The notes under the pieces: generated by a model
The model's database searches: none
What the model was told of the DNA's origin: nothing
The model's input: the letters and a program-made list of their open reading frames with translations, nothing else
Shown: in pieces, positions 34,009-43,436 of the stretch
How positions within the stretch are numbered: position 1 is the first letter of the stretch
Layout: every line of letters begins with the position of its first letter
Position numbers and translations under genes: made by a program
From: Chromobacterium sphagni
GTDB lineage: Bacteria; Pseudomonadota; Gammaproteobacteria; Burkholderiales; Chromobacteriaceae
Assembly: GCF_001855555.1 (NCBI RefSeq)
Contig: NZ_MKCT01000017.1
Location: 372,001-436,000, forward strand
Length of the DNA: 64,000 bases
Direction: 5' to 3'

Positions 34009-36738
34009 ATGATGATTGAAAAATCATTCACCAAAATGAATGGCAAAGACATGAAAAAACCACAGCAACAGCGAGATGAACTGCAGACGCCGGACTTGGC
34101 CAGGCTAGTTGGTCTGTTATGGCTGGCTGTCTGTGGCGGCAAGCCGGCCTGGGCGGCGGATGCGGTTACGGTTCAGACGCCGGCAGCGCCGCCGGCCACG
34201 CAGCCGGCTCCTGCCGGGCAAGCGGTTGCGCCGCCGGCAGCCGCCGCGCCGCAGGATCTGTCGTTTAATCCGGCCTTCTTCGGCAAGACGTCGGAGGGCC
34301 TGACGGTGGACTTGTCCCGCTTCAACAGGGGGGATGTGACGACGCCCGGCGTCTATCGGGCCGATGTCTATGTCAACCAGGCCTGGCTGGGGCGGCGCGA
34401 CGTGGTATTGCGCGAGACCAAGGGCAAGGTGCTGCCCTGCGTGGATCGTGGCATGCTGGAGCAGTTGGGCGTGGACTCCGTGCGTCTGGCCGCCGCGGCG
34501 GCGCAGAACGCGACGGATGGCGCGTGCGTCGATGTGGCGACAGTCGTCCCTGGCTCGCAAGTGGGTTTCGATATGTCGGAACAGCGGCTGGATGTGACTA
34601 TCCCGCAGCTTTATCTGCGCGCCAGCGCCCGCGGTTACGTCGATCCGCAGTATTGGGATGCGGGCATGCCGCTCGCCGGCTTCCTCAGCTACAACGCCAA
34701 CGCTTACCGCTACAGAAATGACGGATCCAACAGCTCGCAGTATTTTGTCAGCACCAATACCGGGGTCAACGTGTCTGGCTGGCGCTTGCGCTACAACGGC
34801 TCGCTGGCGGTGCAGGACAGCGGCGGCGTCGGCGGCTATCACCGCAATTACGCCAGCAACGGCACCTATGCCCAACACGACCTGACCGACTGGAAGGCGC
34901 AGTTGACGGTGGGCGATACCTTCACGCCTTCGGATCTGCTCAGCAGCGTGCCGTTCCGCGGCGTGTTGATCAACTCCGATGACCGCATGCTGCCGGAGTC
35001 GCTGCAAGGCTATGCGCCGATTGTGCGCGGGGTGGCCGAGACCAATGCCAAAGTCAGCGTCAGCCAAAATGGCAAGATCATTTATGAAGGCATGGTGCCG
35101 CCAGGCGAGTTCAAGATCGACGACTTGTACAACACCGGTTACGCCGGAGACATGGTCGTCACTGTGACCGAGGCCGACGGCCGCACCAAGCAGTTCATCA
35201 TGCCTTACGCCGCCGTCCCGCAACTGCTGCGGCAAGGCAGCTACCGGTTCAGCCTGCTGGCCGGACAATTGCAGGACGGCAGGCTGAGCAGCCTGCCGGA
35301 CTTTGTCCAGGGCTCCTATCAGAGCGGCCTGACCAACAACCTTTCCCTGTATGGGGCGACCGTGCTGGCCGACCACTATCAGGAGCTGATGCTGGGGACG
35401 GCGTTCAACACCATAGTCGGCGCCTTCTCCACCGATATTACCCAGTCGGTCGCCTCCGACCTGTCGACATCGGTAGCGCCAAGCCGGGACATGAGCGGAC
35501 GCAGCTACCGCATCAACTACAGCAAGATCTTGCCGGGAATCCGGACCAACTTTTCCGTGGCCTCGTATTTCTACTCGACCGAGGGTTATCTGGGGCTGAC
35601 CGATTTCGCCGGCCTGCATAGCGGGTTCGCCGCCACCCTGCGGCCGCGCCGCAGCCTGCAGCTGAATGTTGATCAGCCGCTGTCCGAGCGTTTGGGGCGG
35701 GTGTTCCTGTCCGGTTCGGCGCAAAGCTATTGGAGCCAGAGCAGCAGTCAGATCCTGTTCCAGGGCGGCTATTCCAACTCTTTCAAATGGGGAGGTTTCT
35801 CGCTTTCGGCGGGGCGCACCAGAAACGGCGAGGGCCAAACGGTCACGCAGTACCTGCTGAGCGTGAACCTGCTATTGGGCAAGAGCCCCTACTCGCCGCA
35901 ATTGGCCTCCACTACCACGGTCGACAGCCAGCACAATCAAAACGAGCAGCTCTCCATCAGCGGCACCACCGGCGAACAGCACAATCTCAGTTACAACGCA
36001 TACGCCAGCTATCAGGACAATAAGGGCAGCGGCAGCACGACCGGCGGCGGCGCCAGCGTGCAATACGCCAACTCGGTGGCCACGCTCAACGCCAGCGCCA
36101 GCAGCCAGGGCTCAAACAGGCAGGAGGGCGCCGGCATCAGCGGCGCGTTGGTGTTCCATCCCGGCGGGGTGGTGGCGGCGCAATCGCTGGGGGACTCGAT
36201 TGGGCTGGTACAGGCGGATGGAGCGGAAGGCGCGATTCTGAGCAACGCCAATGGCGTTTCCGTCAACCGTGGCGGTTATGCGGTGTTGCCGAATCTGGTG
36301 CCTTACCGCGTCAATGAGGTGACTCTCGATCCCAAGGGCATGTCGGATGCGGTGGAGTTGCAAACCACCTCCGCCGAGGTGGTGCCGCGGGCAGGCGCCA
36401 TCGTGCTGCTCAAGTTCCCGACACAGAAGGGCCGGCCGGTGCTGGTAAGCATTCTGCCGGAAGGCGGCGCGGCGATACCGGTTGGCTCGGCGATTCTGGA
36501 TGAAAAAGGCGGTCTGGTTGCCATGGTGGGGCAGGGCGGGAGAGCCTTTCTGCGCGGGCTGGATGGACAAAACCTCATCGTGAGATGGGGGGCGGGAAGC
36601 ACGCGCGAATGCCAGTTCCGCTATCAGTTGCCTGTGCAGATTCCGGACAAGGGTTTTGTTCAGCTGCGCGCGCAGTGTCAGCCGCTGGCGACGGTGGCCG
36701 GCGATAAAGCTAATGACAAGGCGGGCGGCGGCAATTGA
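34009..36738 (+). CDS. Outer-membrane usher 1 (FimD/PapC family)
   Basis: About 909 residues, the usual usher size. A signal segment (ARLVGLLWLAVCGGKPAWA) is followed by an extended Pro/Ala linker, the N-terminal domain (FNPAFFGKTSEGLTVDLSRF; RADVYVNQAWLGRRDVV), the beta-barrel, the plug (VPFRGVLINSDDRM; RGVAETNAKVSVSQNG) and the C-terminal domains. One Cys pair occurs in each terminal domain (CVDRG/CVDVAT; CQFRYQLP/AQCQPL). Ushers form a pore that orders and secretes subunits. Start choice is uncertain: ATGs at 34009, 34036 and 34051 are in frame. The stop lies 32 bases before the adhesin start. Confidence 0.95.
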   Translation: MMIEKSFTKMNGKDMKKPQQQRDELQTPDLARLVGLLWLAVCGGKPAWAADAVTVQTPAAPPATQPAPAGQAVAPPAAAAPQDLSFNPAFFGKTSEGLTVDLSRFNRGDVTTPGVYRADVYVNQAWLGRRDVVLRETKGKVLPCVDRGMLEQLGVDSVRLAAAAAQNATDGACVDVATVVPGSQVGFDMSEQRLDVTIPQLYLRASARGYVDPQYWDAGMPLAGFLSYNANAYRYRNDGSNSSQYFVSTNTGVNVSGWRLRYNGSLAVQDSGGVGGYHRNYASNGTYAQHDLTDWKAQLTVGDTFTPSDLLSSVPFRGVLINSDDRMLPESLQGYAPIVRGVAETNAKVSVSQNGKIIYEGMVPPGEFKIDDLYNTGYAGDMVVTVTEADGRTKQFIMPYAAVPQLLRQGSYRFSLLAGQLQDGRLSSLPDFVQGSYQSGLTNNLSLYGATVLADHYQELMLGTAFNTIVGAFSTDITQSVASDLSTSVAPSRDMSGRSYRINYSKILPGIRTNFSVASYFYSTEGYLGLTDFAGLHSGFAATLRPRRSLQLNVDQPLSERLGRVFLSGSAQSYWSQSSSQILFQGGYSNSFKWGGFSLSAGRTRNGEGQTVTQYLLSVNLLLGKSPYSPQLASTTTVDSQHNQNEQLSISGTTGEQHNLSYNAYASYQDNKGSGSTTGGGASVQYANSVATLNASASSQGSNRQEGAGISGALVFHPGGVVAAQSLGDSIGLVQADGAEGAILSNANGVSVNRGGYAVLPNLVPYRVNEVTLDPKGMSDAVELQTTSAEVVPRAGAIVLLKFPTQKGRPVLVSILPEGGAAIPVGSAILDEKGGLVAMVGQGGRAFLRGLDGQNLIVRWGAGSTRECQFRYQLPVQIPDKGFVQLRAQCQPLATVAGDKANDKAGGGN

Positions 36739-36770
36739 TGCCAATGCAGAATTTCAGGGAGGCGGTTCCC

Positions 36771-37745
36771 ATGCTTAATATTTGTTCCAAGCTCAATGTG
36801 CCCGCGGGGTTTCCTTGGCTATGCCTGCTGTTGTCGCCGACGGCGTGGGCCGCCGCTGATTGCCGGCTGATCAACGGTTTTACCGCTTTGTCGCCGGTGG
36901 TGGCGTTGTCCGGCCAATATGCGGTGCCGCGCAACGCGGCGGTGGGCTCGGTGATTGCCAGCTTCAGCTGGTTTGCGCCTAATCGCGACAACTACGCGGA
37001 TTGCGCCGGCTATGGCAGCCGCAGCTGGACGTTGACCAGCACGCCCAAGCCGCTAGTGGGGGGGGGGATTTATGAAAGCGGGGTGCCTGGCGTCGGCATC
37101 CAGGTACTGAACCAGTTTCGCAGCGTCACCCCGGTTACCGACAGCGTGGCGCCCCATGCGAGCTATGCCTTTACCGCGCCGGCGCTGGTCTATCAGCTGG
37201 TAGTCACCGGCAAGGTGGGGGCGGGGGTGGTGTCGGGCGCGGCCTTGCCCGGCGTACGCTACCAATTGGACAATCTGCTGGTTTTTGACGCAAAGGCCGG
37301 CGGCAGCGCCATCATTGTCGCCTCGTCCTGCGCCACGCCAAGTGTCATCATCGATCTGGGCAAGCGCAGCCTGGGCGATTTCCAGGGCGTCAACAAGCCG
37401 ATGAAGCCGGCCGCGGTGGGTTTCAATGTGGCGGTCAACGGTTGCCCGGCCGGTTTGGCGGGGATTCAGTACCGGATCGATCCGAGCACCAGCATCTGGA
37501 GCGCCGGCAGCGGCGTGGTGGCGCTGGATGGCGGTTCTTCGGCTACCGGCGTGGGGATTCAGTTGCGCAGCGGCGACAGCGGCAGCGCGCTGCAGTTTTC
37601 CACCCAGTATCAGCTGTCGGCTTATAACCCTGCCACTGGCGGTTCTTATAGCATTCCGTTGCTGGCGACCTACTATCAGACCGATACTACGATCCGACCG
37701 GGCATCGCCAGCACCTCGCTGACTTTTACCATGACTTACCAATAA
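36771..37745 (+). CDS. Two-domain tip adhesin 1 with an internal G10 tract
   Basis: ATG 36771, eight bases after a strong AGGGAGG, gives 324 residues with a signal peptide (GFPWLCLLLSPTAWA, mature ADCRLING). The N-terminal half (about residues 25-180) carries Cys pairs and varied loops, as expected of a lectin-like receptor domain. The C-terminal half (SSCATPSVIIDLGKRSLGDF...VNGCPAG...FTMTYQ) is a pilin domain. This is the FimH-like layout. Codons 96-99 contain ten consecutive G's, so slippage would shift the frame and truncate the protein before its pilin domain. The adhesin is the last gene of operon 1, and a large hairpin lies between it and the convergent hydrolase. Confidence 0.9.
   Translation: MLNICSKLNVPAGFPWLCLLLSPTAWAAADCRLINGFTALSPVVALSGQYAVPRNAAVGSVIASFSWFAPNRDNYADCAGYGSRSWTLTSTPKPLVGGGIYESGVPGVGIQVLNQFRSVTPVTDSVAPHASYAFTAPALVYQLVVTGKVGAGVVSGAALPGVRYQLDNLLVFDAKAGGSAIIVASSCATPSVIIDLGKRSLGDFQGVNKPMKPAAVGFNVAVNGCPAGLAGIQYRIDPSTSIWSAGSGVVALDGGSSATGVGIQLRSGDSGSALQFSTQYQLSAYNPATGGSYSIPLLATYYQTDTTIRPGIASTSLTFTMTYQ
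37058..37067 (+). repeat. G10 homopolymer within tip adhesin 1
   Basis: Ten consecutive G's cover part of the Val codon and three Gly codons (V96-G99). Tracts of this length slip during replication, and phase-variable genes of Neisseria use such poly-G runs. The present length keeps the frame open. Confidence 0.97.
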
Positions 37746-37754
37746 TGCCAGTAA

Positions 37755-37789
37755 GCGAGCCTGCAGCCGCCTTCCAGCGGCAGGCTCGC
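37755..37789. terminator. Hairpin between adhesin 1 and the convergent hydrolase
   Basis: Perfect ten-base arms GCGAGCCTGC and GCAGGCTCGC enclose a 15-base loop. No long T-run follows on either strand. Confidence 0.55.
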
Positions 37790-37824
37790 ATCGGCTCGGC
37801 GCTGGCGGGAGCGGTTGCTGTCCA

Positions 37825-38691
37825 TTACTTGTCCAAAAGGAAATTTTCCACCGCCGCGGCTAGTTCCACAGGTCTTTCCCACTGGATCATGTGGCCGGCA
37901 TCGATCCGCACCTCACTCAGTTGCTTGAAGCAGGCGCGGCGCTCGTCCAGCGTGGCCATCACGCCGCTGACCATGGGATGGTCGAAGGCGCGCTCGCCCA
38001 TCACCCACAGCACTGGAGCGCTGATGCGCTGCCAGCACGCCATGGCTTCCTCCAGCCGATACAGCACCGGGTTGATCATCTTGTGGCGGGGGTCTGCCCG
38101 GTAGATCACCTTGCCATCGGCTTGAGGCTGGGTGAGCTCCGCCGCCAGCCATTGCGCGTGTTCGTTCTTCAGCAGCGGATTGCGGCTGATCAGTTTGGCG
38201 CAGACCTGTTGCAAGTCTTCCAGCGCTTCAAATCCCATCTCCAGGCTGTTCTCGCGCAGCCAGCGGGCATAGCGCCCGGGGGCCTCGGCCGGTCGGGTGG
38301 CGTTCAGGCCGAATCCCTCCACCAGCACCAGCTTGGCGATGCGTTGCGGGCAAATCCCGGCATAGATGCCGGCAATCATCGAACCCATGCTGTGGCCCAG
38401 CAGCCTGACCGGCGCATCCGGCGACAACTGCTTCAGCAGGGCGTCGAGGTCGGCAAGGTAGTCGGGGAAGTAGTAGCTGCCCTCATTCCGCTGGCTGTCG
38501 CCAAATCCGCGCCAATCCGGCGCAACGACCTGCCAGTCATGCGCAAAGGCGTCCACCAGGAATTGAAAGGTGGCGGAGCTGTCCATCCAGCCGTGCAACA
38601 GCACCAGCAGCGGCGCCTGCTCCGATCCCCAGCGGCGGATATGGTAGCGGCGTTGGTTGAGGGTGAGATATTGGTCGCGGGAAGGCGTCAT
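37825..38691 (-). CDS. Alpha/beta-fold hydrolase
   Basis: The 288-residue protein has the alpha/beta-hydrolase layout: oxyanion region LLHGWMDSSATFQ, nucleophile in GHSMGSMIAG, acid in the region VLWVMGERAFDH, and His in DAGHMIQWERP. The N-terminal segment (YLTLNQRRYHIRRWGS) and the PDWRGFGDS motif match esterase/haloalkane-dehalogenase-like members. It has no signal peptide, so it is cytoplasmic. The substrate is unknown. It sits between the two pilus operons in the opposite direction and is unlikely to take part in pilus assembly. Confidence 0.9.
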   Translation of the reverse strand: MTPSRDQYLTLNQRRYHIRRWGSEQAPLLVLLHGWMDSSATFQFLVDAFAHDWQVVAPDWRGFGDSQRNEGSYYFPDYLADLDALLKQLSPDAPVRLLGHSMGSMIAGIYAGICPQRIAKLVLVEGFGLNATRPAEAPGRYARWLRENSLEMGFEALEDLQQVCAKLISRNPLLKNEHAQWLAAELTQPQADGKVIYRADPRHKMINPVLYRLEEAMACWQRISAPVLWVMGERAFDHPMVSGVMATLDERRACFKQLSEVRIDAGHMIQWERPVELAAAVENFLLDK

Positions 38692-39418
38692 GGCGCTTGG
38701 GTTCTTGATGGTGCGAGGCCGACCAGTTTAAACGCGCGGAGATGAGGGTGGGTAGCGGCGATTGGGAATTCGACGCGTATTGACAGCGGTGGTTACTTCT
38801 TTGTCATTATTTTTTCGGTTTCATTTTGAATTTGGTGTTATTGTTAAGTTAAAAGTTTAAAATGTTATTAATTTGATGCATTAATACGACACATCACTTT
38901 CGCAAGAAAAATGAATTTATCGTGAATAAAATCCTTTTTTATCAACTTGTTGAGAGTATTGTTTGTTGAAATTTCAACGTGGGAACATATTGAAAGCTAT
39001 GTCTTGTTTGCTTTAGTCTTGCGACTCCATCACATCTGACTGCGCTGCAAGAGGCTCTGATAAAGGTCCGTTCGCTAGGCAGACGTGATGAGAGTTGAGC
39101 ATTGTCCAGCCATGGCATGGCCGCAGGAGCCCGTTTGCGCGATGTCCTGCCGCTGATCCTCAGGCCCCCATCGGCCTATTTTTTAAATCAAATTAAGATT
39201 TTCTTTAAATAAATTCAAACTAATTTGATGTTTTTTGTTGTATCTGATTTCGATATTGGTGATAAATTCTGAGGCCATAACGCCTGCAGGCTGGATGAGC
39301 CTGGCGCTGGCGGTTGTCGCAAGCGCCTTGATGTGTCGGACAACTCTTCAATTTCAGCCCATTTCGGGGCATGCAATCGGGCAGACGCACTGCCTGCAAT
39401 TTCAACGGAGACTTTGTA
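38692..39418. other. AT-rich leader region of pilus operon 2
   Basis: About 730 bases with long A/T runs between the divergent hydrolase and pilin genes, the same style as the leader of operon 1. The palindrome at 38965 is listed separately. Just after it comes CTATGTCTTGTTTGCTTTAG (near 38998), which resembles CTATGTTTGCTTTAAA near 30996, before the left mini-pilin. A weak hairpin AGGCC/GGCCT followed by ATTTTTT lies at 39162-39184. No gene is recognised. Confidence 0.5.
38965..38978. promoter_or_regulatory. 14-bp perfect palindrome upstream of pilus operon 2
   Basis: GTTGAAATTTCAAC is fully self-complementary and lies in the AT-rich leader, some 440 bases before the pilin start. It is a candidate operator; no protein is assigned. 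Confidence 0.35.
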
Positions 39419-39943
39419 ATGAAACAGATCGTAACTGCAGCGCTGATTGGACTGGGTTTGTATTCTGCTGGCGTGATGGCCGCTGACGGCAAAATCACCG
39501 TCACTGGAAACATCGTGGCGCAGACCTGCACCATCGCCGGCACTGCCGGCCAGAACGTCACCGTAACCTTGCCGACCGTGGGCGCTTCCGCGCTGGCCAG
39601 CACCGGCCAGACCGCCGGTGCTACGCCGTTCGCCATCAATCTGAGCAATTGCCCTACCGGCCTCAAAAATGCCCAGACTCGCTTTGAAGTCGGCCCGACC
39701 ATCAATCCGGCTTCCGGCAACCTGCTGAACAGCACTGGCTCGGGTTCCGCCACCAATGTGGAAGTTCAGCTGCTGAACAACAACTTCAATGCCATCAACC
39801 TCAACACCAACGCCAATTCGCAAGTGGTGCCGCTCAGCAGCGGTTCGGCCACCATGGGCTACTACGCACAGTACATCGCCACCGGCGCGGCTGGCGCAGG
39901 CTCGGTGAACACCAGCGTCCAGTACTCGATGACTTACCAGTAA
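39419..39943 (+). CDS. Major pilin of chaperone-usher pilus 2
   Basis: This 174-residue pilin has a signal peptide ending VMAA, a donor strand (DGKITVTGNIVAQTC), the second Cys in LSNCPTGL, and the C-terminal SMTYQ with penultimate Tyr. ATG 39419 has GGAG eight bases upstream. It shares the layout and several stretches with pilin 1 (GQTAGATPFAINLSNC; VEVQLLNNNFNAINL). It is the first gene of a second four-gene operon, followed by a strong hairpin and its chaperone. The divergent parts lie on loops that would be exposed on the pilus surface. Confidence 0.93.
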   Translation: MKQIVTAALIGLGLYSAGVMAADGKITVTGNIVAQTCTIAGTAGQNVTVTLPTVGASALASTGQTAGATPFAINLSNCPTGLKNAQTRFEVGPTINPASGNLLNSTGSGSATNVEVQLLNNNFNAINLNTNANSQVVPLSSGSATMGYYAQYIATGAAGAGSVNTSVQYSMTYQ

Positions 39944-39954
39944 ATGGTGTCAGG

Positions 39955-39985
39955 CGGCTGGCGGCGCCGCTCGCGCCGCCAGCCG
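39955..39985 (+). other. Intercistronic hairpin, pilus operon 2
   Basis: Perfect 13-base arms CGGCTGGCGGCGC and GCGCCGCCAGCCG enclose CGCTC, 12 bases after the pilin stop. It has no T-run and mirrors the hairpin of operon 1. Confidence 0.6.
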
Positions 39986-40014
39986 GTATCCCTTTCTTGG
40001 AGGCGGATTGGAAG

Positions 40015-40764
40015 ATGAAACAAGCAGTATGGCGAGGGGCGGTCGCCCTGGCGGTTGCGGGCTCGGTATGGGCCAGCGGGGCCTTGGCGGGAGTGGTGAT
40101 TTCCGGCACCCGCGTAGTGTACAAGGCTGAGGACCGGGAGGTGACCGTCAAGGTCAACAACCCCGGCAAGGAGCCTTCGCTGGTGCAGGTGTGGGCCGAT
40201 AGCGGCAACGAGAAATCCGTGCCCGACACCGCGGACGCGCCTTTTTTGATCATGCCGCCGATTTTCCGCGTGGATCCCGCCAAAGGGCAGACTTTGCGGT
40301 TGACCTTCACCGGCGCCGACCTGCCCAAAAACCATGAGTCGGTATTCTGGCTGAACGTGCTGGATGTGCCGCCGCTGCCGAAGGCCAGCAGCGAACAGCG
40401 CAATTTCATGCAGGTGGCTTTCCGTTCCCGCATCAAGTTGTTTTACCGTCCGGCGGGCCTGCCGGGCTCGTCCGACGAGGCCGCCGACAAGCTGTCCTGG
40501 TCTTTGCTGCCGCAGGCCGGCGGCAAGGGCTATATGTTGCGGGCCTCCAGCCAGGCGGCCTATCACGTCTCGCTGAATCGAGCGGTCCTGCTGATGGGCA
40601 AGCATGAGTATGAAACCGATGGCGGCATGGTGCCGCCGGGCGGCAGCAAGGACTTTGCGCTGAAGGATGTGAAACTCAAGCCGGAAGGCGGCCTGAGGCT
40701 CAATTACGAGAGCATCAACGATTACGGTGCTCCGGTCATGCACAGCGTATCGCTGGCTCCCTGA
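40015..40764 (+). CDS. Periplasmic pilus chaperone 2 (FimC/PapD family)
   Basis: The 249-residue chaperone has a signal peptide (VALAVAGSVWASGALA). It contains the marks of the family: Arg in GTRVVYK, DAPFLIMPPIFRVDP, WLNVLDVPPLP and Lys in FRSRIKLFYRP. It shares most of these with chaperone 1, so the two were duplicated together with their operons. A GGAGG lies 11 bases before the ATG. It probably serves only subunits of operon 2, though cross-service with pilus 1 and the mini-pilins is conceivable. Confidence 0.94.
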   Translation: MKQAVWRGAVALAVAGSVWASGALAGVVISGTRVVYKAEDREVTVKVNNPGKEPSLVQVWADSGNEKSVPDTADAPFLIMPPIFRVDPAKGQTLRLTFTGADLPKNHESVFWLNVLDVPPLPKASSEQRNFMQVAFRSRIKLFYRPAGLPGSSDEAADKLSWSLLPQAGGKGYMLRASSQAAYHVSLNRAVLLMGKHEYETDGGMVPPGGSKDFALKDVKLKPEGGLRLNYESINDYGAPVMHSVSLAP

Positions 40765-40818
40765 TAATTTTGCTTGCGCCAGCCCGGGCTGCGCGTTCCC
40801 GCAGGACTCAATCTAGCG

Positions 40819-43392
40819 ATGAAGCACTTGATGACACGACCGCCCGATAGCCGCTGGGCGCTTAGCCCGCTCGGCTTGTTGATTTGCGGCTTGTTCGGCG
40901 GCCAGGCTGCCTTCGCGGATTCGCCTGCTGCGGGAAATGTCGCGCTCGACGATGTGCAGTTCAACCCGGTGTTCATCAATCAGAATGCAAATGGGCAAAA
41001 AGTTGATCTGTCGCGCTTCAATCAGACCGGCGCGGCCTTTCCCGGCAATTATCGGGCTGACGTCTATATCAACTCGGTCTGGCTGGGCCGCCGCGATGTG
41101 CTGATGAAGGAGCTGGCCGAGCGCAAGGTGCTGGCCTGTTTCAATCGGGCGATGCTGGATGACTTGGGCGTGGATGTCTCGCGTTTGCCGGAGATCGCCG
41201 GCGTGCCGGCCCGCGACGAGGCCAGCCGCTGCGTGGACATCGCCGCCGTGGTGCCCGGCGCGTTTTCCAGCTTCAACAGCACCGACTTGCGTCTCGATGT
41301 CAGCATTCCGCAGAAGTATCTGCGCGCCCAGGCGCGCGGCTATGTGGCGCCGGAGTACTGGGATCCCGGCGCCCCATTCGCCGGTTTTCTCAACTACAAC
41401 GCCAATGCTTATCGCTATGACAATGGCGGCTCTGCCGGGACATCCACGCAGTATTACTTTGGCGCCAATGCCGGCCTCAACATCGGTTTGTGGCGGCTTC
41501 GCTATAACGGCACGCTGACGCAGCAGGATAACGGCAAGGGCCAGAGCCAGCGCACCTACCAGAATGCCTCGGCCTATACCCAGCGCGATATCACCGGCTG
41601 GCGCGCCGTGTTGACCATCGGCGATTATTTCACCCCGTCCGACTTGTTCGGCAGCGTGCCATTTCGCGGCGTGCAGCTCAGTTCCGACGACCGGATGCAG
41701 CCGGAGTCGCTGCAAGGCTATGCGCCAGTGGTGCGCGGCGTGGCCGAGACCAACGCCAAAGTGTCGATTCGCCAGAATGGCAACCTGATTTATGAAAATG
41801 TGGTGCCCCCGGGCGAGTTCAGCATCGACGACCTCTATAACACCGGTTTTGCCGGCGACCTGGACGTGACGGTTACCGAGGCGGACGGCCGCGTGCGCAA
41901 GTTTGTCGTCCCTTACGCGGCGGTGCCGCAGTTACTGCGCGAAGGCCAGTCGCGCTACGCCGTCACGGCGGGGCAGTGGCGCGATGGCGCGCTGAGCAAG
42001 CGGCCGAATTTTGCGCAGGCGACATACCAGCGCGGCATCAACAACAGCCTGACACTGTACGGCGGCCTGATTGCCGCCGATCACTACCAGTCCGCGCTGT
42101 TCGGTTCCGGCATCAATACGCCGCTGGGCGCGCTGGCGCTGGATGTGACGCAGTCATGGGCGAGCCAGCTGCCGTTCAATGCCAGCGGCAGCGATATGCA
42201 GGGGCAGAGTTACCGGGTGACTTACAGCAAGCTGCTGGAGGCGACGCGCACCAATTTCACGGTGGCCGCCTATCGCTTCTCGACCGCCGGTTTCCTCGAG
42301 CTGAGCGACTATACCAATCTGATCAATCAGGTCGGGGTGGTCTACCGAGCCAAGAATAAATTCCAGCTCAATGCCGATCAGCCTTTGGGCGACCGCTGGG
42401 GCCATGTGTTTCTCACCGGCTCGACCCAGGATTACTGGAACCAAGGCGGTCGCGACCTCACTTACCAGCTGGGCTATAGCAACAGCTTCAAGTCGGTGAG
42501 CTTCAATCTGTCCGCCGGCCGCACGCATGACGCGAGCGGGAACAACATCAACCAATACATGCTGAGCGTTTCCATGCCGCTGGGCCGCGAGTCGTACTCC
42601 CCGCTGCTGAGCGCCAGCGCAAGCAGCAGCAGCGACCGCAGCGCCGGCGCACAGGTCAATCTGAGCGGCACGACGGGCGAGCTGCGCAACCTCAGCTACA
42701 ACGTTTACGCCAACATCAATCGCGACAGCGCGGGCGGCAATACCAGCGGCGGAGGAGGCAGCGTGCAGTATGCCACTTCGGTTGCCACGCTCACTGCCGG
42801 CGCCAGCGCCAGCGGCAAGACATCGCAGGCCAACCTCGGCGCGAACGGGGCGCTGGTGTTCCATCCGGGAGGCGTGACGCCGGCGCAGTCGCTGGGCGAA
42901 TCCTTCGCCATCGTCGAGGCGCCTGGGGCGGAAGGCGCCGCGGTCAGCAACACCAACGGCGTGCGCGTCAGCCAGAGCGGCTATGCGGTGGTGTCGTCGT
43001 TGATGCCGTACCGCCAGAATGAAATCACGCTGGATCCCAAAGGCATGAACCAGGACGTGGAATTGCAGGAAACGAGCATGCAGGACGCGCCACGCGCCGG
43101 AGCCATCGTCATGCTGAAATTCAATACCCAGCAGGGCAAACCGGTCATCGTGAGGCTGACGCGGCCGGACGGCAACCATTTGCCGGTGGGCGCCACGATC
43201 AGCAGAGGCGAAGATTTCCTCTCCATGGTGGGCCAGGGCGGACGCGCCTTCCTGCGCGGCATGGAAGGCAAGCCGTTGACGGCAAGCTGGGGCGGCGGTC
43301 CGGACCAGCAATGCCGTTTCAGCTACCAACTGCCGCAAAAGACCGGCGGGCCGGCATATTTGCAGACGGATGCCGTTTGCGCGCCGCAGTGA
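40819..43392 (+). CDS. Outer-membrane usher 2 (FimD/PapC family)
   Basis: From ATG 40819 the usher has 857 residues; a TTG at 40774 would extend it by 15. A signal peptide (LLICGLFGGQAAFA) is followed by the N-terminal domain (FNPVFINQ; RADVYINSVWLGRRDV) and the barrel. The plug and barrel include VPFRGVQLSSDDRM and RGVAETNAKVSIRQNG, nearly identical to usher 1. The terminal-domain Cys pairs are CFNRAM/RCVDIAA and CRFSYQLP/AVCAPQ. It assembles the pilus at the outer membrane. Usher 1 has a longer Pro/Ala-rich stretch before its N-terminal domain that is missing here. Confidence 0.95.
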   Translation: MKHLMTRPPDSRWALSPLGLLICGLFGGQAAFADSPAAGNVALDDVQFNPVFINQNANGQKVDLSRFNQTGAAFPGNYRADVYINSVWLGRRDVLMKELAERKVLACFNRAMLDDLGVDVSRLPEIAGVPARDEASRCVDIAAVVPGAFSSFNSTDLRLDVSIPQKYLRAQARGYVAPEYWDPGAPFAGFLNYNANAYRYDNGGSAGTSTQYYFGANAGLNIGLWRLRYNGTLTQQDNGKGQSQRTYQNASAYTQRDITGWRAVLTIGDYFTPSDLFGSVPFRGVQLSSDDRMQPESLQGYAPVVRGVAETNAKVSIRQNGNLIYENVVPPGEFSIDDLYNTGFAGDLDVTVTEADGRVRKFVVPYAAVPQLLREGQSRYAVTAGQWRDGALSKRPNFAQATYQRGINNSLTLYGGLIAADHYQSALFGSGINTPLGALALDVTQSWASQLPFNASGSDMQGQSYRVTYSKLLEATRTNFTVAAYRFSTAGFLELSDYTNLINQVGVVYRAKNKFQLNADQPLGDRWGHVFLTGSTQDYWNQGGRDLTYQLGYSNSFKSVSFNLSAGRTHDASGNNINQYMLSVSMPLGRESYSPLLSASASSSSDRSAGAQVNLSGTTGELRNLSYNVYANINRDSAGGNTSGGGGSVQYATSVATLTAGASASGKTSQANLGANGALVFHPGGVTPAQSLGESFAIVEAPGAEGAAVSNTNGVRVSQSGYAVVSSLMPYRQNEITLDPKGMNQDVELQETSMQDAPRAGAIVMLKFNTQQGKPVIVRLTRPDGNHLPVGATISRGEDFLSMVGQGGRAFLRGMEGKPLTASWGGGPDQQCRFSYQLPQKTGGPAYLQTDAVCAPQ

Positions 43393-43436
43393 CGATCAAG
43401 ACCAGCCATCGGCAACGACGGGAAAGCGATAGGAAA

